DNA from: Parcubacteria group bacterium CG10_big_fil_rev_8_21_14_0_10_36_14
Lineage (GTDB): Bacteria; Patescibacteriota; Patescibacteriia; GCA-002772895
DNA: 40,771 nucleotides
Direction of reading: 5' to 3'
Assembly: GCA_002772895.1 (NCBI GenBank)
Contig: PFCS01000040.1
Span: 1 to 40,771 of the forward strand
Shown: positions 6,430-15,571 of the stretch, piece by piece
Layout of the letters: each line of letters begins with the position of its first letter
Position numbering within the stretch: position 1 is the first letter of the stretch
Made by a program: the position numbers and the translations under genes
The notes under the pieces: generated by a model
The model's database searches: none
The model's input: only the letters and a program-made list of their open reading frames with translations
Told to the model about the DNA's origin: nothing

Positions 6430-7068
6430 ATGCCTATTTCATTATTATCCGACAATCCATTATTTTTTATTGCTTGGATAGGAGCGATATTGATAGCTCT
6501 TTCCACACATGAGTTTGCCCATGCTTATGCCAGTTTTAGATTGGGAGATAATACGGCAAAGGATATGGGCCGACTTACGTTAAATCCTTTGGCCCATATT
6601 GACTGGTTGGGTTTTTTTATGCTGATGCTTGTTGGGTTTGGCTGGGGAAAACCGGTAATAACCAATCCATATAATTTAAAATATAAAAAGTGGGGGATGA
6701 CGCTTGTGGCTCTTGCTGGTCCTTTGGCGAATTTGATAAATATAGCGGTTTTTGGAGCTGCATTAAAATTTTTAAGCATTTTTACGGTTCTTAGCGCTGG
6801 CAATCTTCTTCTTCAATTTATTAACCTGCTTATTATTATAAATACAATATTGCTGGTTTTTAATCTTATACCGATTCCGCCCTTAGACGGCTCAAGACTA
6901 CTTTTTACGCTTTTAGACAAGCCAAAATATGAAGAATTAAAAGCGCATCTTAGTAGCCAAGGTCCTATAATTTTGATAGGTCTTATCTTGATTGATAATA
7001 TTTTTAATATAGGTATTTTTTCAGTAATTTTTAGTGGAATTATACAGTTTGTCTATAAGTTTTTTTAG
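6430..7068 (+). CDS. Site-2 protease family zinc metalloprotease (M50)
   Basis: 212-residue integral membrane protease of the M50 family. The zinc site HEFAH is at 27-31 in the first membrane segment (catalytic Glu28), and the third ligand is expected at Asp153 in NLIPIPPLDGS. NPLAHIDWLG is the usual loop after the first helix. There is no PDZ domain, so it belongs to the short SpoIVFB/YwhC-like branch, not to RseP with PDZ. Such enzymes cut substrate proteins within the membrane; the substrate is unknown. Four to six membrane segments are visible. The rpsL promoters begin 5 bases after the stop. Confidence 0.92.
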   Translation: MPISLLSDNPLFFIAWIGAILIALSTHEFAHAYASFRLGDNTAKDMGRLTLNPLAHIDWLGFFMLMLVGFGWGKPVITNPYNLKYKKWGMTLVALAGPLANLINIAVFGAALKFLSIFTVLSAGNLLLQFINLLIIINTILLVFNLIPIPPLDGSRLLFTLLDKPKYEELKAHLSSQGPIILIGLILIDNIFNIGIFSVIFSGIIQFVYKFF

Positions 7069-7072
7069 ATAC

Positions 7073-7112
7073 TTGACGTTTATTGACGGATATGGTAAAA
7101 TTATTTTACAAT
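7073..7112 (+). promoter_or_regulatory. Tandem promoters of the str operon
   Basis: P1: TTGACG (7073-7078), 17 bp, TAAAAT (7096-7101) with a TGG extension. P2: TTGACG (7083-7088), 18 bp, TACAAT (7107-7112). The two interleave 10-11 bp apart and would give leaders of about 27-38 nt before rpsL. Confidence 0.65.
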
Positions 7113-7145
7113 ATTAACTTAAAATAAGATTTTTATTTTTTAAAT

Positions 7146-7565
7146 ATGCCAACAGTAAATCAACTGATAAAAAAAGGAAGACAAAGCGCAAAAAAGAAAA
7201 GTAAATCGCCAGCAATGCAATTTGTTAATAATACTTTGAGACGCAAAAAAACAGAGATTTCAAAAGGAAGCCCTTTTAAGCGTGGAGTTTGTGTTAAGGT
7301 TACAACTATAACTCCAAAAAAACCTAATTCAGCTTTACGTAAAATCGCAAGAGTTCGTCTTTCAAACGGTCAGGAAGTAACAGCTTATATTCCTGGAATT
7401 GGGCATAACCTACAAGAACACTCAATTGTCATGATAAGGGGCGGAAAAGTAAAAGATCTTCCAGGTGTAAGATATCATATTGTACGAGGCATATATGATG
7501 CTCAGGGTGTAGAAGGAAGAAAAAATAGCCGTTCTCTTTATGGCGTTAAAAAACCTAAATCGTAA
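7146..7565 (+). CDS. rpsL: Ribosomal protein S12
   Basis: 139-residue S12, the decoding-centre protein of the 30S subunit. The universal segments are present: [11 protein letters not shown], and the [33 protein letters not shown] block, where streptomycin-resistance changes occur in other bacteria. It is slightly longer than the usual 124 residues because of a Lys-rich N-terminal insert and the C-terminus. First gene of the supercluster; rpsG follows after 6 bases. No SD: the ATG follows TTTTTTAAAT. Confidence 0.98.
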   Translation: MPTVNQLIKKGRQSAKKKSKSPAMQFVNNTLRRKKTEISKGSPFKRGVCVKVTTITPKKPNSALRKIARVRLSNGQEVTAYIPGIGHNLQEHSIVMIRGGKVKDLPGVRYHIVRGIYDAQGVEGRKNSRSLYGVKKPKS

Positions 7566-7571
7566 ATTATT

Positions 7572-8042
7572 ATGCGTGGTAAGAAAAAAGCACCAAAAAG
7601 AAAAATTAAACCAGATGTAAAGTATAGCAATCTTCAAGTTGCGAAATTTATTAATTATTTAATGGGAAGAGGCAAGAAAACAGTTGCGCAAGCTGTCCTT
7701 TATGATGCATTGGATATAATTTCTGAAAAAACAAAAGAAGATTCATTAGTTGTTTTTGAAACTGCTATTAAAAATGTAAGCCCTCAGTTAGAAATTAGAA
7801 GCAAACGTGTTGGCGGAGCCAATTATCAAATTCCTTTTCCTGTAAAAGGAGATAGAAAATTTGCACTTGCTTCAAGATGGATTTTGGGTGCTAGCAGAGA
7901 TAAAAAAGGAAGAAGAATGGCGGAAAAACTAGCCGAAGAGTTAATGGCTGCAGCAAAAAATGAAGGAACAGCAATAAAAAAGAAAGAAGATGTTCAGAGA
8001 ATGGCAGAAGCAAATCGCGCTTTTGCTCATTTCGCCCGTTAA
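7572..8042 (+). CDS. rpsG: Ribosomal protein S7
   Basis: 156-residue S7, the primary 16S rRNA-binding protein that nucleates the 30S head. It shows VAKFINYLMGRGKKTVAQAV, the central VSPQLEIRSKRVGGANYQIPF and a C-terminal KKEDVQRMAEANRAFAHFAR. Full length. It sits between rpsL and fusA as in most bacteria and has no SD (AAATTATT before the ATG). Confidence 0.98.
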   Translation: MRGKKKAPKRKIKPDVKYSNLQVAKFINYLMGRGKKTVAQAVLYDALDIISEKTKEDSLVVFETAIKNVSPQLEIRSKRVGGANYQIPFPVKGDRKFALASRWILGASRDKKGRRMAEKLAEELMAAAKNEGTAIKKKEDVQRMAEANRAFAHFAR

Positions 8043-8055
8043 ACAATAAATTTTT

Positions 8056-10134
8056 ATGCCTCGAGAATTTAATTTAGAAAAAATAAGAAATATTGGTATT
8101 ATTGCCCATATTGACGCAGGTAAGACAACCATTACCGAGCGTATTTTGTTTTATACTGGAAAGAAGCACAAAATTGGCGAAGTTCATGAAGGCGAAGCAG
8201 AAATGGATTGGATGGAACAAGAACGCGAAAGAGGTATCACCATTACTTCAGCCGCGACAACTTGTTTTTGGAAAAATAATCGTATAAATATCATTGATAC
8301 TCCGGGACACATTGATTTTACCGTAGAAGTTCAACGCTCCCTTCGTGTTTTAGATGGGGGTGTTGTTGTTTTTGACGGTGTCGCCGGTGTAGAGCCTCAA
8401 TCAGAAACCGTCTGGCATCAGGCAGATAAATATAAAGTTCCAAGAATCTGTTTTGTAAATAAGCTTGATAGAACGGGCGCTGATTTTTATGCCGACCTGG
8501 CTTCAATCCATGAGCGTCTTACTAAAAAAGCATATGCAATGCAACTTCCTATTGGTATAGAAAGCGATTTAAAAGGTATTGTAAATCTTTTAGAGAAAAA
8601 CGCTGTTATATATAAAGATGAATTAGGACAAGATGTGGAGACAATAGAAATACCTGAAGATATGAAAGATAAAGCGCGTGAGTATAGAGAAAAGCTTATA
8701 GAAGCAATCGCAAGTCAGGACGAAGCTTTAATGAATAAGTATTTGGGAGGCGAAGAAATTCCCTTAGAAGATCTAAAGTCAACACTTAGAAAAGCCGTCA
8801 TCAATTTTGAAATTATTCCTGTATTTTGTGGAACTGCTCTAAAAAATAAAGGAGTTCAGCTACTTTTGGACGCAGTTGTTGACTATTTACCATCTCCTCT
8901 AGAAGTTCCTCCGGTAAAGGGAATTGATATAAAAGATCCGGAAAAAGAGTTAGAACGTCCAGCAGAAGATAACGCACCTTTTTCTGCTCTTGCATTTAAA
9001 ATTGCAACCGATCCTTTTGTAGGACGTCTTTGTTTTTTCCGCGTTTATTCCGGCGTACTTAAAGCCGGCTCATATGTTTATAATTCTTCAACTGGAAAGA
9101 GAGAAAGAGTTGGACGTATCGTACGAATGTATGCAAATCATAGAGAAGAGATAACCGAAGTTTATGCCGGAGATATTGCTGCCGCGATTGGTTTTAAAGA
9201 TGTAACAACTGGAAATACTTTATGCGATGAAGATAGTCCTATAATCTTAGAATCAATAACTTTCCCAGAACCGGTTATTTCCGTTGCTATTGAACCAAAA
9301 ACAAAAGTAGACCAAGAAAAGATGGGTGTTGCCCTTCAGAAACTGGCAGAAGAAGACCCAACATTTCGTGTTTATACCAATGAAGAAACTTCACAGACAA
9401 TTATTGCTGGAATGGGCGAGCTTCATTTGGATATTATTGTTGATAGAATGAAAAGAGAGTTTAAAGTGGAAGCAAATGTTGGAAAACCTCAGGTTGCATA
9501 TAAAGAAACAATCAAAGGAGAAGCAGAGGCAGAGGGTAAATATATTAAACAATCCGGTGGACGAGGACAGTATGGACATTGCTGGATTAGAGTTAACCCT
9601 CGTGAAGAAGGTCAGGGCTTTAAGTTCAATGACGAAGTAAAGGGCGGAGTTATTCCGAGAGAATATATTCCTGCCATTGAAAAAGGAATTAAAGAGTCAC
9701 TAAATAAAGGTATTTTAGCTGGATATCCGGTCATTGATATTGAAGCAAGTGTTTATGATGGTTCTTACCATGAGGTTGATTCATCGGAAATGGCATTTAA
9801 AATTGCTGGTTCAATGGCGTTTTCCGCTGCAGCAAAAAAAGCCGGGCTTATACTATTGGAACCAACAATGAAAGTTGAGGTCACTACTCCTGAACAATTT
9901 ATGGGCGATGTTATTGGAGATATCAACTCAAAGCGCGGACAAGTACAAGAAATGCGCGAGAAAGACAGTACAAGGATTATTGATGCGATTATTCCTTTGG
10001 GAGAATTGTTTGGATATGCGACAGAATTGCGTTCAATGACGCAAGGACGAGCGAGCTATTCAATGGAATTTGCTAAATATTCTGAAGTTCCAAGAAATGT
10101 TGCCGAAGAGATAATTGAAGGAAGAAAGAAGTAA
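8056..10134 (+). CDS. fusA: Translation elongation factor G
   Basis: 692-residue EF-G, the GTPase that drives ribosomal translocation. The P-loop AHIDAGKT is at 17-24, followed by [11 protein letters not shown] (switch I), DTPGHIDFT (G3) and [10 protein letters not shown] (G4). Domains II-V follow in order, with [12 protein letters not shown] and [16 protein letters not shown] of domain IV and the C-terminal [22 protein letters not shown] region of domain V. Length is normal. No SD; the ATG follows AATAAATTTTT, 13 bases after rpsG. Confidence 0.98.
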   Translation: MPREFNLEKIRNIGIIAHIDAGKTTITERILFYTGKKHKIGEVHEGEAEMDWMEQERERGITITSAATTCFWKNNRINIIDTPGHIDFTVEVQRSLRVLDGGVVVFDGVAGVEPQSETVWHQADKYKVPRICFVNKLDRTGADFYADLASIHERLTKKAYAMQLPIGIESDLKGIVNLLEKNAVIYKDELGQDVETIEIPEDMKDKAREYREKLIEAIASQDEALMNKYLGGEEIPLEDLKSTLRKAVINFEIIPVFCGTALKNKGVQLLLDAVVDYLPSPLEVPPVKGIDIKDPEKELERPAEDNAPFSALAFKIATDPFVGRLCFFRVYSGVLKAGSYVYNSSTGKRERVGRIVRMYANHREEITEVYAGDIAAAIGFKDVTTGNTLCDEDSPIILESITFPEPVISVAIEPKTKVDQEKMGVALQKLAEEDPTFRVYTNEETSQTIIAGMGELHLDIIVDRMKREFKVEANVGKPQVAYKETIKGEAEAEGKYIKQSGGRGQYGHCWIRVNPREEGQGFKFNDEVKGGVIPREYIPAIEKGIKESLNKGILAGYPVIDIEASVYDGSYHEVDSSEMAFKIAGSMAFSAAAKKAGLILLEPTMKVEVTTPEQFMGDVIGDINSKRGQVQEMREKDSTRIIDAIIPLGELFGYATELRSMTQGRASYSMEFAKYSEVPRNVAEEIIEGRKK

Positions 10135-10158
10135 GTTTTTTAAATAAAATTTATTTAA

Positions 10159-10206
10159 TAATTGACTATTGGCAATTCATTGATCATCGATCATTGGATA
10201 ATGACC
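10159..10206. repeat. Low-complexity spacer downstream of fusA
   Basis: Short near-repeats built on ATTGAC and GATCAT motifs (for example GATCATCGATCAT) between fusA and the 113-aa gene. No function is evident. Confidence 0.4.
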
Positions 10207-10219
10207 ATTTTATTATTGT

Positions 10220-10561
10220 ATGGGTGAGCTTTTTAAAAAAATAAAAAAAATAGCAAAAGAAGAAGGGAAGGCGATTGTTATTGACGAGGCGACTGGAGAT
10301 GCCTTTGTTATAGCTCCGTTAGAAGAAAGCAAAGCTTCTGTATGCAGATGCGAAGATAAAAAAGAAGATACTTTTTCATTTGAAGAAACAGTAAAAGAAA
10401 ATAGTTTTGACGATGCTGAATTAATGAGAAAGGTTAATGACGATATAAGTAAATGGCGTGAAGAACAGCAAGAAAAACAGAATAAAGAAGATATTCAAGA
10501 TAAGAATGAAAAGAATACTTTAAATGAAGAAGAAAGATACTATTTAGAACCATTGGAATAA
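10220..10561 (+). CDS. Acidic 113-aa protein between fusA and tuf, unknown
   Basis: 113 residues, not recognised. The N-terminal third (IKKIAKEEGKAIVIDEATGD, then AFVIAPLEE) could form a small alpha-beta unit loosely like the start of PHD-type antitoxins, but no toxin gene is adjacent. Residues about 40-113 are very acidic and Lys/Glu/Asn-rich, likely disordered or helical, ending in EERYYLEPLE. It contains a CRC pair near 42-44. It lies inside the str operon, between two translation GTPase genes, and ends before the tuf promoter. No SD. Position suggests co-expression with fusA; nothing in the sequence shows a role. Confidence 0.7.
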   Translation: MGELFKKIKKIAKEEGKAIVIDEATGDAFVIAPLEESKASVCRCEDKKEDTFSFEETVKENSFDDAELMRKVNDDISKWREEQQEKQNKEDIQDKNEKNTLNEEERYYLEPLE

Positions 10562-10590
10562 TTGGCTAAAATTAGTTAAAAATATTACCC

Positions 10591-10619
10591 TTGTCAATAT
10601 AAATTATTTGTGCTATAAT
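10591..10619 (+). promoter_or_regulatory. Promoter of tuf
   Basis: TTGTCA (10591-10596), 17 bp, TGC-TATAAT (10614-10619): the closest match to an extended -10 consensus in the window. A start near 10626 gives a leader of about 109 nt before tuf. Confidence 0.75.
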
Positions 10620-10693
10620 ATATTTCAGTTTCAAAAATTAATAATTTGCTAAAATTAAACAAATACAGAATGGTGAATTATGAATGCAGAAAG

Positions 10694-10731
10694 ATATTCT
10701 GAATTCAAAATTCCAAATTCAAAATTTTAAA
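10694..10731. repeat. TTCAAAATT-type spacer in the tuf leader
   Basis: Degenerate tandem copies of AATTCAAAATTCC / AAATTCAAAATTTT just before tuf. An in-frame ATG at 10684 would translate this low-complexity run, which is why the later start is preferred. Confidence 0.6.
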
Positions 10732-10734
10732 AAT

Positions 10735-11925
10735 ATGGCAGGAAAATTTGAAAGAACAAAACCGCACGTAAACGTTGGCACAATCGGCCACGTTGATCAT
10801 GGGAAAACCACTCTTACAGCGGCTATTTTAAAAGTTTTAGCTGCTCACGGTATGATTGCCCAAGATAAATCAGTAGACCAAATTGATGCCGCTCCTGAAG
10901 AAAAAGAGCGCGGTATTACTATTGCTACTGCTCACGTTGAGTATGAATCAGATAAAAGACATTATGCTCACGTCGATTGCCCGGGACACGCCGATTATGT
11001 AAAAAATATGATTACTGGAGCCGCTCAGATGGATGGAGCTATTTTGGTTGTATCTGCTGCTGACGGCCCAATGCCTCAAACAAGAGAACATATATTGCTT
11101 GCCAGACAAGTAGGTGTGCCTTATATTGTGGTATTTTTGAATAAAGTTGACCAAGTATCTGATCCAGAATTGATTGATTTAGTTGAAGAAGAAGTAAGGG
11201 ACTTATTGAAAAAATACGAATTTCCTGGTGATGAAACCCCAATCATTAGAGGTTCTGCTTTAAAAGCACTTGAAAATCCTTCTGATGAAGCAACTTCAAA
11301 ACCAATCTTAGATCTAGTAAAAGCATTAGACGACTATATTCCAGAACCTGTAAGAGATATTGAAAAACCATTTTTAATGCCGATTGAAGATGTTTTCTCA
11401 ATTGAAGGACGTGGAACAGTTGTAACTGGAAGAATTGATAGAGGTATAATTAAGATTAACGAAGAAGTTGAAATTGTTGGTCTTCGCAATACCCAGAAAA
11501 CAGTAGTAACCGGTATTGAAATGTTTAATAAACAACTTGACGAAGGACGAGCAGGTGATAACGCAGGTCTTTTGCTTCGAAGCTTAAAGAAAGACGAAGT
11601 TGAACGTGGACAGGTTATTGCTAAACCAGGAACTATAACTCCTCATACTGAATTTGAAGCTAAAATTTATGCATTGACAAAGGAAGAAGGCGGACGCCAT
11701 AAACCATTCTTCAAAGGATACAAGCCACAATTTTATATCAGAACAACTGATGTAACCGGCGAAATAACCTTACCGGAAGGAACAGAGATGGTAATGCCTG
11801 GAGATCAGGTTGAAGTAACAGTAAAACTTATTACCCCGGTTGCTTTGGAAGAAAAACAGAGATTCGCTATCCGCGAAGGCGGACGCACTGTCGGTGCCGG
11901 AGCAGTAACAAAAATATTAAAATAA
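10735..11925 (+). CDS. tuf: Translation elongation factor Tu
   Basis: 396-residue EF-Tu, which carries aminoacyl-tRNA to the ribosome. GHVDHGKT (18-25), the switch I sequence [25 protein letters not shown] and NKVDQ are intact; domain II has [13 protein letters not shown] and domain III ends [15 protein letters not shown]. Length is the usual 394-396 if translation starts at [15 protein letters not shown]; an upstream in-frame ATG would add 17 residues encoded by a spacer repeat and is rejected. It has its own strong promoter as well as read-through from rpsL-fusA. Confidence 0.98.
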   Translation: MAGKFERTKPHVNVGTIGHVDHGKTTLTAAILKVLAAHGMIAQDKSVDQIDAAPEEKERGITIATAHVEYESDKRHYAHVDCPGHADYVKNMITGAAQMDGAILVVSAADGPMPQTREHILLARQVGVPYIVVFLNKVDQVSDPELIDLVEEEVRDLLKKYEFPGDETPIIRGSALKALENPSDEATSKPILDLVKALDDYIPEPVRDIEKPFLMPIEDVFSIEGRGTVVTGRIDRGIIKINEEVEIVGLRNTQKTVVTGIEMFNKQLDEGRAGDNAGLLLRSLKKDEVERGQVIAKPGTITPHTEFEAKIYALTKEEGGRHKPFFKGYKPQFYIRTTDVTGEITLPEGTEMVMPGDQVEVTVKLITPVALEEKQRFAIREGGRTVGAGAVTKILK

Positions 11926-11931
11926 ATCTTT

Positions 11932-11963
11932 GCGCTGGGGCGGACGTTTTGTTCGTCCCAGCG
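11932..11963 (+). other. Strong hairpin after tuf without a T tract
   Basis: CGCTGGG (11933-11939) pairs with CCCAGCG (11957-11963), with further pairing inside. Only TTCTG follows, so it is a poor terminator. It may be a 3'-end stabiliser or processing site between tuf and rpsJ. Confidence 0.6.
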
Positions 11964-11978
11964 TTCTGTATTTAGATT

Positions 11979-12317
11979 ATGCCAAAAGCAGTTTTAAAAA
12001 AAGAAGAAGAAACGCAAAACAGAATACGCATTAAAATTAGGGCGTACGATCATAAAATAATTGATCAATCGGCCAAAACGATAATTGATAGTGCGGAACG
12101 AAGCGGAGCCACAGTGCACGGTCCGATACCTTTGCCGACCGAAAAAAGAAAGTATACTGTTAACAGGTCAACCTTTGTTCATAAAAATGCGCGTGAGCAA
12201 TTTGAAATGAGAACCCATAAACGGCTTCTGGATATTGTTAATCCTACGGATAAAACAGTTGACGCATTAATGAACTTGAACTTGCCTGCCGGTGTAGACG
12301 TAGAAATAAAGATGTAG
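11979..12317 (+). CDS. rpsJ: Ribosomal protein S10
   Basis: 112-residue S10 (NusE), a 30S head protein that also takes part in antitermination in other bacteria. The core [21 protein letters not shown] and [39 protein letters not shown] is intact; about 10 extra residues at the N-terminus make it slightly longer than usual. First gene of the S10 segment. The 246-base gap after it is the longest in the ribosomal cluster. Confidence 0.98.
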   Translation: MPKAVLKKEEETQNRIRIKIRAYDHKIIDQSAKTIIDSAERSGATVHGPIPLPTEKRKYTVNRSTFVHKNAREQFEMRTHKRLLDIVNPTDKTVDALMNLNLPAGVDVEIKM

Positions 12318-12563
12318 AAATAAGTAGAAAAGGGCGAAAAAAGAAAATCTTTTACAATTTAGGGTCCAAGGAGAAAGATCTAAAAATTGCAATTTGCAAT
12401 TAGAAAACCTCCTTGTTGAGTCCGAATAAGAATTAGGGCATTAAAAACGTTCTAATATTAATTGGTATCTAGAATAAAACCTACTTTAAGAAAAGGTCAA
12501 AAATCTATTTTTGAGACCGTGGTTTTGTAGATAGATTTTTGACTTTTTATTTTAGAAAAAATT
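12318..12563 (+). promoter_or_regulatory. Structured leader/attenuator between rpsJ and rplC
   Basis: This gap holds several predicted RNA structures. CAAGGAG (12367-12373) pairs with CTCCTTG (12409-12415), enclosing a small hairpin ATTGC/GCAAT (12386-12400). Near the 3' end is a 13-bp perfect stem (12496-12508 with 12531-12543) followed by TTTTTATTTT (12544-12553). The rplC ATG lies 10 bases later. An alternative hairpin uses the same 5' arm: GGTC (12495-12498) with GACC (12515-12518) around A4/T4. Mutually exclusive structures before a terminator are the usual plan of a ribosomal-protein attenuator. I do not recognise a named leader family. Confidence 0.6.
12496..12553 (+). terminator. Terminator-like hairpin just upstream of rplC
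   Basis: 13 perfect base pairs, extendable by flanking A/T pairs, a loop of about 18-22 nt and a T-rich tail. Full termination would cut off all downstream ribosomal genes, so partial or controlled termination is inferred. Confidence 0.7.
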
Positions 12564-13169
12564 ATGAAATTCATAATTGGAAAAAAATTGGAAATGTCAC
12601 AGAGATTTAGAAATAATGGCGCTGTAGTCCCGGTGACTTTGATTTTTGCACCTAAAAATCAGATAGCGCAAGTCAAAACTAAAGATAAAGATGGTTATAA
12701 CGCTGTCCAATTGGGAGCATTTCCTAAGAAAAAGTTAAATAAACCTGAAAAAGGTCATTTAAAAGGATTGGAAATGCATGGCACTCTAAATGAATTTAGG
12801 TTGGAAGATGTAAAAATATTAGAAAAAGGACAGGATCTCGGAGTTGAACAATTTGAAGAAGGTGAAAAAGTAAATATTATTGGTATATCAAAGGGACGCG
12901 GGTTTCAGGGTGTTGTAAAAAGACATGGTTTTCATGGCGGACCTGCTTCTCATGGACATAAAGATCAGCTTAGAATGCCGGGTTCAATCGGTTCAAAAGG
13001 TGTAGCAAGGGTTTTTAAAGGAATGAAAATGGGTGGTCATATGGGAACAGACCAAACAACAATAAAAAATTTGGAAATTATTGAAGTTGATAAAGAAAAC
13101 AGCATTTTGGCAGTAAAGGGAGCAGTACCGGGAGCAAGAAATTCATTGTTATATATCCAAGGCAAGTAA
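12564..13169 (+). CDS. rplC: Ribosomal protein L3
   Basis: 201-residue L3, an early-assembly 50S protein near the peptidyl transferase centre. It starts MKFIIGKKLEMSQRF, and the conserved long loop SKGRGFQGVVKRHGFHGGPASHGHKDQLRMPGSIG is present (the Gln of GFQG.. and G..SHG are typical), as is MGGHMGTDQTTIKNLEII. Close to the usual 205-210 length. It begins directly downstream of the leader hairpin, with no SD. Confidence 0.98.
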   Translation: MKFIIGKKLEMSQRFRNNGAVVPVTLIFAPKNQIAQVKTKDKDGYNAVQLGAFPKKKLNKPEKGHLKGLEMHGTLNEFRLEDVKILEKGQDLGVEQFEEGEKVNIIGISKGRGFQGVVKRHGFHGGPASHGHKDQLRMPGSIGSKGVARVFKGMKMGGHMGTDQTTIKNLEIIEVDKENSILAVKGAVPGARNSLLYIQGK

Positions 13170-13227
13170 GCTAATAGCTTACGTCTCATAACCATAAAAT
13201 GTAGTTCTGAGTCGTAAGCAATTAAAT

Positions 13228-13869
13228 ATGGCAAAAGTAAAGATATACAATTTAGACGGAACCGAGAAAGAAGAGATAGACTTGAAAGACGAGGTTTTTA
13301 ATGTTGTGGCAAATGACGATACACTTCATCAGGTTACCGTTGCTATGCTTTCTAACAAGCGTAGTGTTTATGCTCATACCAAAACAAGAGGAGATGTACG
13401 TGGCGGTGGTAAAAAACCATGGAAACAAAAAGGAACAGGACGAGCAAGACACGGATCTTCAAGATCACCAATATGGGTTGGTGGAGGTATTACTTTTGGT
13501 CCGAGAAAGGATAGAAATTTCAACTTAAAAATAAATAAAAAAACAAAACAAAAAGCATTGGCAATGGTTTTGAGTGATAAACTTGCAAACAACGAGATAG
13601 TAGCAATTGACGCTTTTGCAGTAAAAGAGCCGAAGACAAAACAATTTATGTCTTCAATCAAGAACTTATTCACCAAACTTAAAAAAGATTTGAAAGGAAA
13701 GACTATTGTCATATCAGGTGTTGATAAGAATATAAAACTTGCGATTCGCAACGTGCCGAATGTAAATTATATTGCAGGTAAGGATTTAAATATCTTGGAT
13801 GCAATGACTGCAAAGAATATAATTATAGAAAAAAAGAGCATATTGGAATTAGAAAAAAGATTGAGCTAA
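13228..13869 (+). CDS. rplD: Ribosomal protein L4
   Basis: 213-residue L4, which binds 23S rRNA and lines the exit tunnel with its long loop (KTRGDVRGGGKKPWKQKGTGRARHGSSRSPIWVGGG). In E. coli L4 also represses its own operon; whether it acts on the rpsJ-rplC leader here is unknown. The C-terminal region ends NILDAMTAKNIIIEKKSILELEKRL. Normal length. No SD; the start follows GCAATTAAAT. Confidence 0.98.
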   Translation: MAKVKIYNLDGTEKEEIDLKDEVFNVVANDDTLHQVTVAMLSNKRSVYAHTKTRGDVRGGGKKPWKQKGTGRARHGSSRSPIWVGGGITFGPRKDRNFNLKINKKTKQKALAMVLSDKLANNEIVAIDAFAVKEPKTKQFMSSIKNLFTKLKKDLKGKTIVISGVDKNIKLAIRNVPNVNYIAGKDLNILDAMTAKNIIIEKKSILELEKRLS

Positions 13870-13875
13870 AATATT

Positions 13876-14364
13876 ATGTCATTAATAACTAGATTTTTTA
13901 GAAAACAAAAAGAAGAGAAATTGGAAAAACAAGCAGAAAATCAGAAAAATGCAGCTGAGAAAACTTTGGAATTGGCAAAAAAAACAAAAACAACCAAAAC
14001 CTCGGTAGCTAAGAAAAATGACACTAAAAAAATAGAGAAGGTTAAAATAGAAACAAAAATAGAAAAGAAAAGAATGAAGGCCGAAGTGTATAGAGTATTA
14101 TTAAAACCGCTTATTACTGAGAAAATTTCTGATATGGCTGTTTTGGGTAAGTACGCTTTTCAGATTAAAATGGACGCTAACAAAATAATGGTAAAGAAAG
14201 CGGTCAGCGCTTTATACGGTGTAAAAGTAAGAGATGTCAGAATAGTAAATGTACTGGGAAAATCAGTAAGATATGGCAGACACACAGGCAAAAGAAGTGA
14301 TTGGAAAAAAGCGATTGTAACTCTGGCTCCGGGAGAAAAGCTGGAAATATACGAAGGAGTATAA
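13876..14364 (+). CDS. rplW: Ribosomal protein L23 with Lys-rich N-terminal extension
   Basis: 162 residues: an L23 core of about 96 residues (EVYRVLLKPLITEKISDMAV... to ...EKLEIYEGV) preceded by about 66 residues rich in Lys, Glu, Thr and Ala. L23 sits at the tunnel exit and helps to bind trigger factor and SRP. Usual bacterial L23 is about 95-100 residues, so the extension is additional. An internal ATG at 14074 would give a normal-size protein, but the context AAAATATT-ATG at 13876 matches rpsS and rplV, and the gap to rplD is only 6 bases; the long form is preferred. Confidence 0.92.
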   Translation: MSLITRFFRKQKEEKLEKQAENQKNAAEKTLELAKKTKTTKTSVAKKNDTKKIEKVKIETKIEKKRMKAEVYRVLLKPLITEKISDMAVLGKYAFQIKMDANKIMVKKAVSALYGVKVRDVRIVNVLGKSVRYGRHTGKRSDWKKAIVTLAPGEKLEIYEGV

Positions 14365-14380
14365 AAAATTACGAATAAGT

Positions 14381-15223
14381 ATGGCAATAAAATTATACAA
14401 ACCAACAACTCCAGGAAGAAGAAAATCTTCGGTTAATAAGTCAGATTTGACTAAAAAAAGACCGGAGAAGAATTTGATATTTTTTAAAAAAAGATCCGGA
14501 GGCAGAAATGCACAAGGAAAAATTACCGTTCATCATCGTGGTGGAGGCGCAAAACGTTATGTCAGAATTGTTGATTTTAGACGCAATAGATATGATTTGC
14601 CGGCAAAAGTTCTTACATTTGAATATGATCCGAATAGAAGTGCAAACATAGCTTTAATTCAATACGAAGACGGCAAGAAGAGTTATATTCTAGTTCCTCA
14701 AGGATTGGAGATTGGGAACGAAGTAATCTCTTCAAAAGGAAAAGTTCCGATTAAAACTGGAAACAGAACAATTTTAGAAAATATTCCTGTTGGCGAAATG
14801 ATATATAATATAGAATTAAGCCCTGAAGCTGGTGGAAAAATTGTTCGCGGAGCAGGTATGGGAGCAACGCTCATGGGTTTAGAGGGAGATTATGCTCAGA
14901 TTAAATTACCTTCTTCAGAAATAAGATTAGTATTAAAGACCTGTAGTGCCTCAATCGGAGTAATGGGAAATAGTGAGTATGCTTTGGTAAGAATAGGATT
15001 GGCAGGTAGAAAAAGACATATGGGTATAAAGCCGACTGTTCGCGGTAAAGCAAAAAATCCAGTAGATCACCCACATGGAGGTGGAGAAGGCAATACACCT
15101 ATTGGTCTTAAACATCCAAAAACACCATGGGGGAAGCCAGCTTTGGGTATAAAAACCAGAAGAAAAAAGAAAGCATCAAATAGATTAATAATTCAGAGAA
15201 GAAAACGAAAGAGAAGAAAATAA
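14381..15223 (+). CDS. rplB: Ribosomal protein L2
   Basis: 280-residue L2, needed for subunit joining and peptidyl transfer. Conserved RSGGRNAQGKITVHHRGGGAKR-type region, VRGAGMGATLMG, and the His-containing loop PVDHPHGGGEGNTPIG near the peptidyl transferase centre are intact, with the basic tail RRKRKRRK. Normal length. It follows rplW by 16 bases without an SD. Confidence 0.98.
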   Translation: MAIKLYKPTTPGRRKSSVNKSDLTKKRPEKNLIFFKKRSGGRNAQGKITVHHRGGGAKRYVRIVDFRRNRYDLPAKVLTFEYDPNRSANIALIQYEDGKKSYILVPQGLEIGNEVISSKGKVPIKTGNRTILENIPVGEMIYNIELSPEAGGKIVRGAGMGATLMGLEGDYAQIKLPSSEIRLVLKTCSASIGVMGNSEYALVRIGLAGRKRHMGIKPTVRGKAKNPVDHPHGGGEGNTPIGLKHPKTPWGKPALGIKTRRKKKASNRLIIQRRKRKRRK

Positions 15224-15266
15224 GATTTTATTAAGAATAAATAATAAGTTGTAAGTATAAAATATT

Positions 15267-15545
15267 ATGAGTCGAAGTTTAAAAAAGGGTCCATTTGTAG
15301 ATCTAAAACTAATGAAAAAAATAGAGCAAGGCGAACCGGGTAAAACTATAAAAACCTGGTCCCGTGCATCAACCATAACTCCACAAATGGTAGGTTTTAC
15401 AATCGGAGTTCATAATGGAAAACAGCACGTGCCAGTTTTGGTAGTAGAGAATATGGTTGGACACAAATTGGGAGAATTTGCGTTAACGAGAAAGTTTATA
15501 AGACATGGTGGAAAAAAGCAAAAGGACATAGAAAAAGGAAAATAG
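15267..15545 (+). CDS. rpsS: Ribosomal protein S19
   Basis: 92-residue S19 of the 30S head. It begins [20 protein letters not shown] and contains [29 protein letters not shown] and [18 protein letters not shown], all typical. Normal length (about 92). Start context AAAATATT-ATG, no SD. Confidence 0.98.
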   Translation: MSRSLKKGPFVDLKLMKKIEQGEPGKTIKTWSRASTITPQMVGFTIGVHNGKQHVPVLVVENMVGHKLGEFALTRKFIRHGGKKQKDIEKGK

Positions 15546-15571
15546 ATAAAAAGCTAATTAGTTAAAATATT

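Noticed and set aside
10220-10561. Toxin-antitoxin pair suggested by the PHD-like N-terminus of the 113-aa protein
   Set aside because: The resemblance is weak and no toxin-size ORF neighbours it; the next gene is tuf with its own promoter.
10684-10734. Longer tuf start adding 17 residues
   Set aside because: The extra residues come from a TTCAAAATT spacer repeat and EF-Tu normally begins MA(G/K)[11 protein letters not shown].
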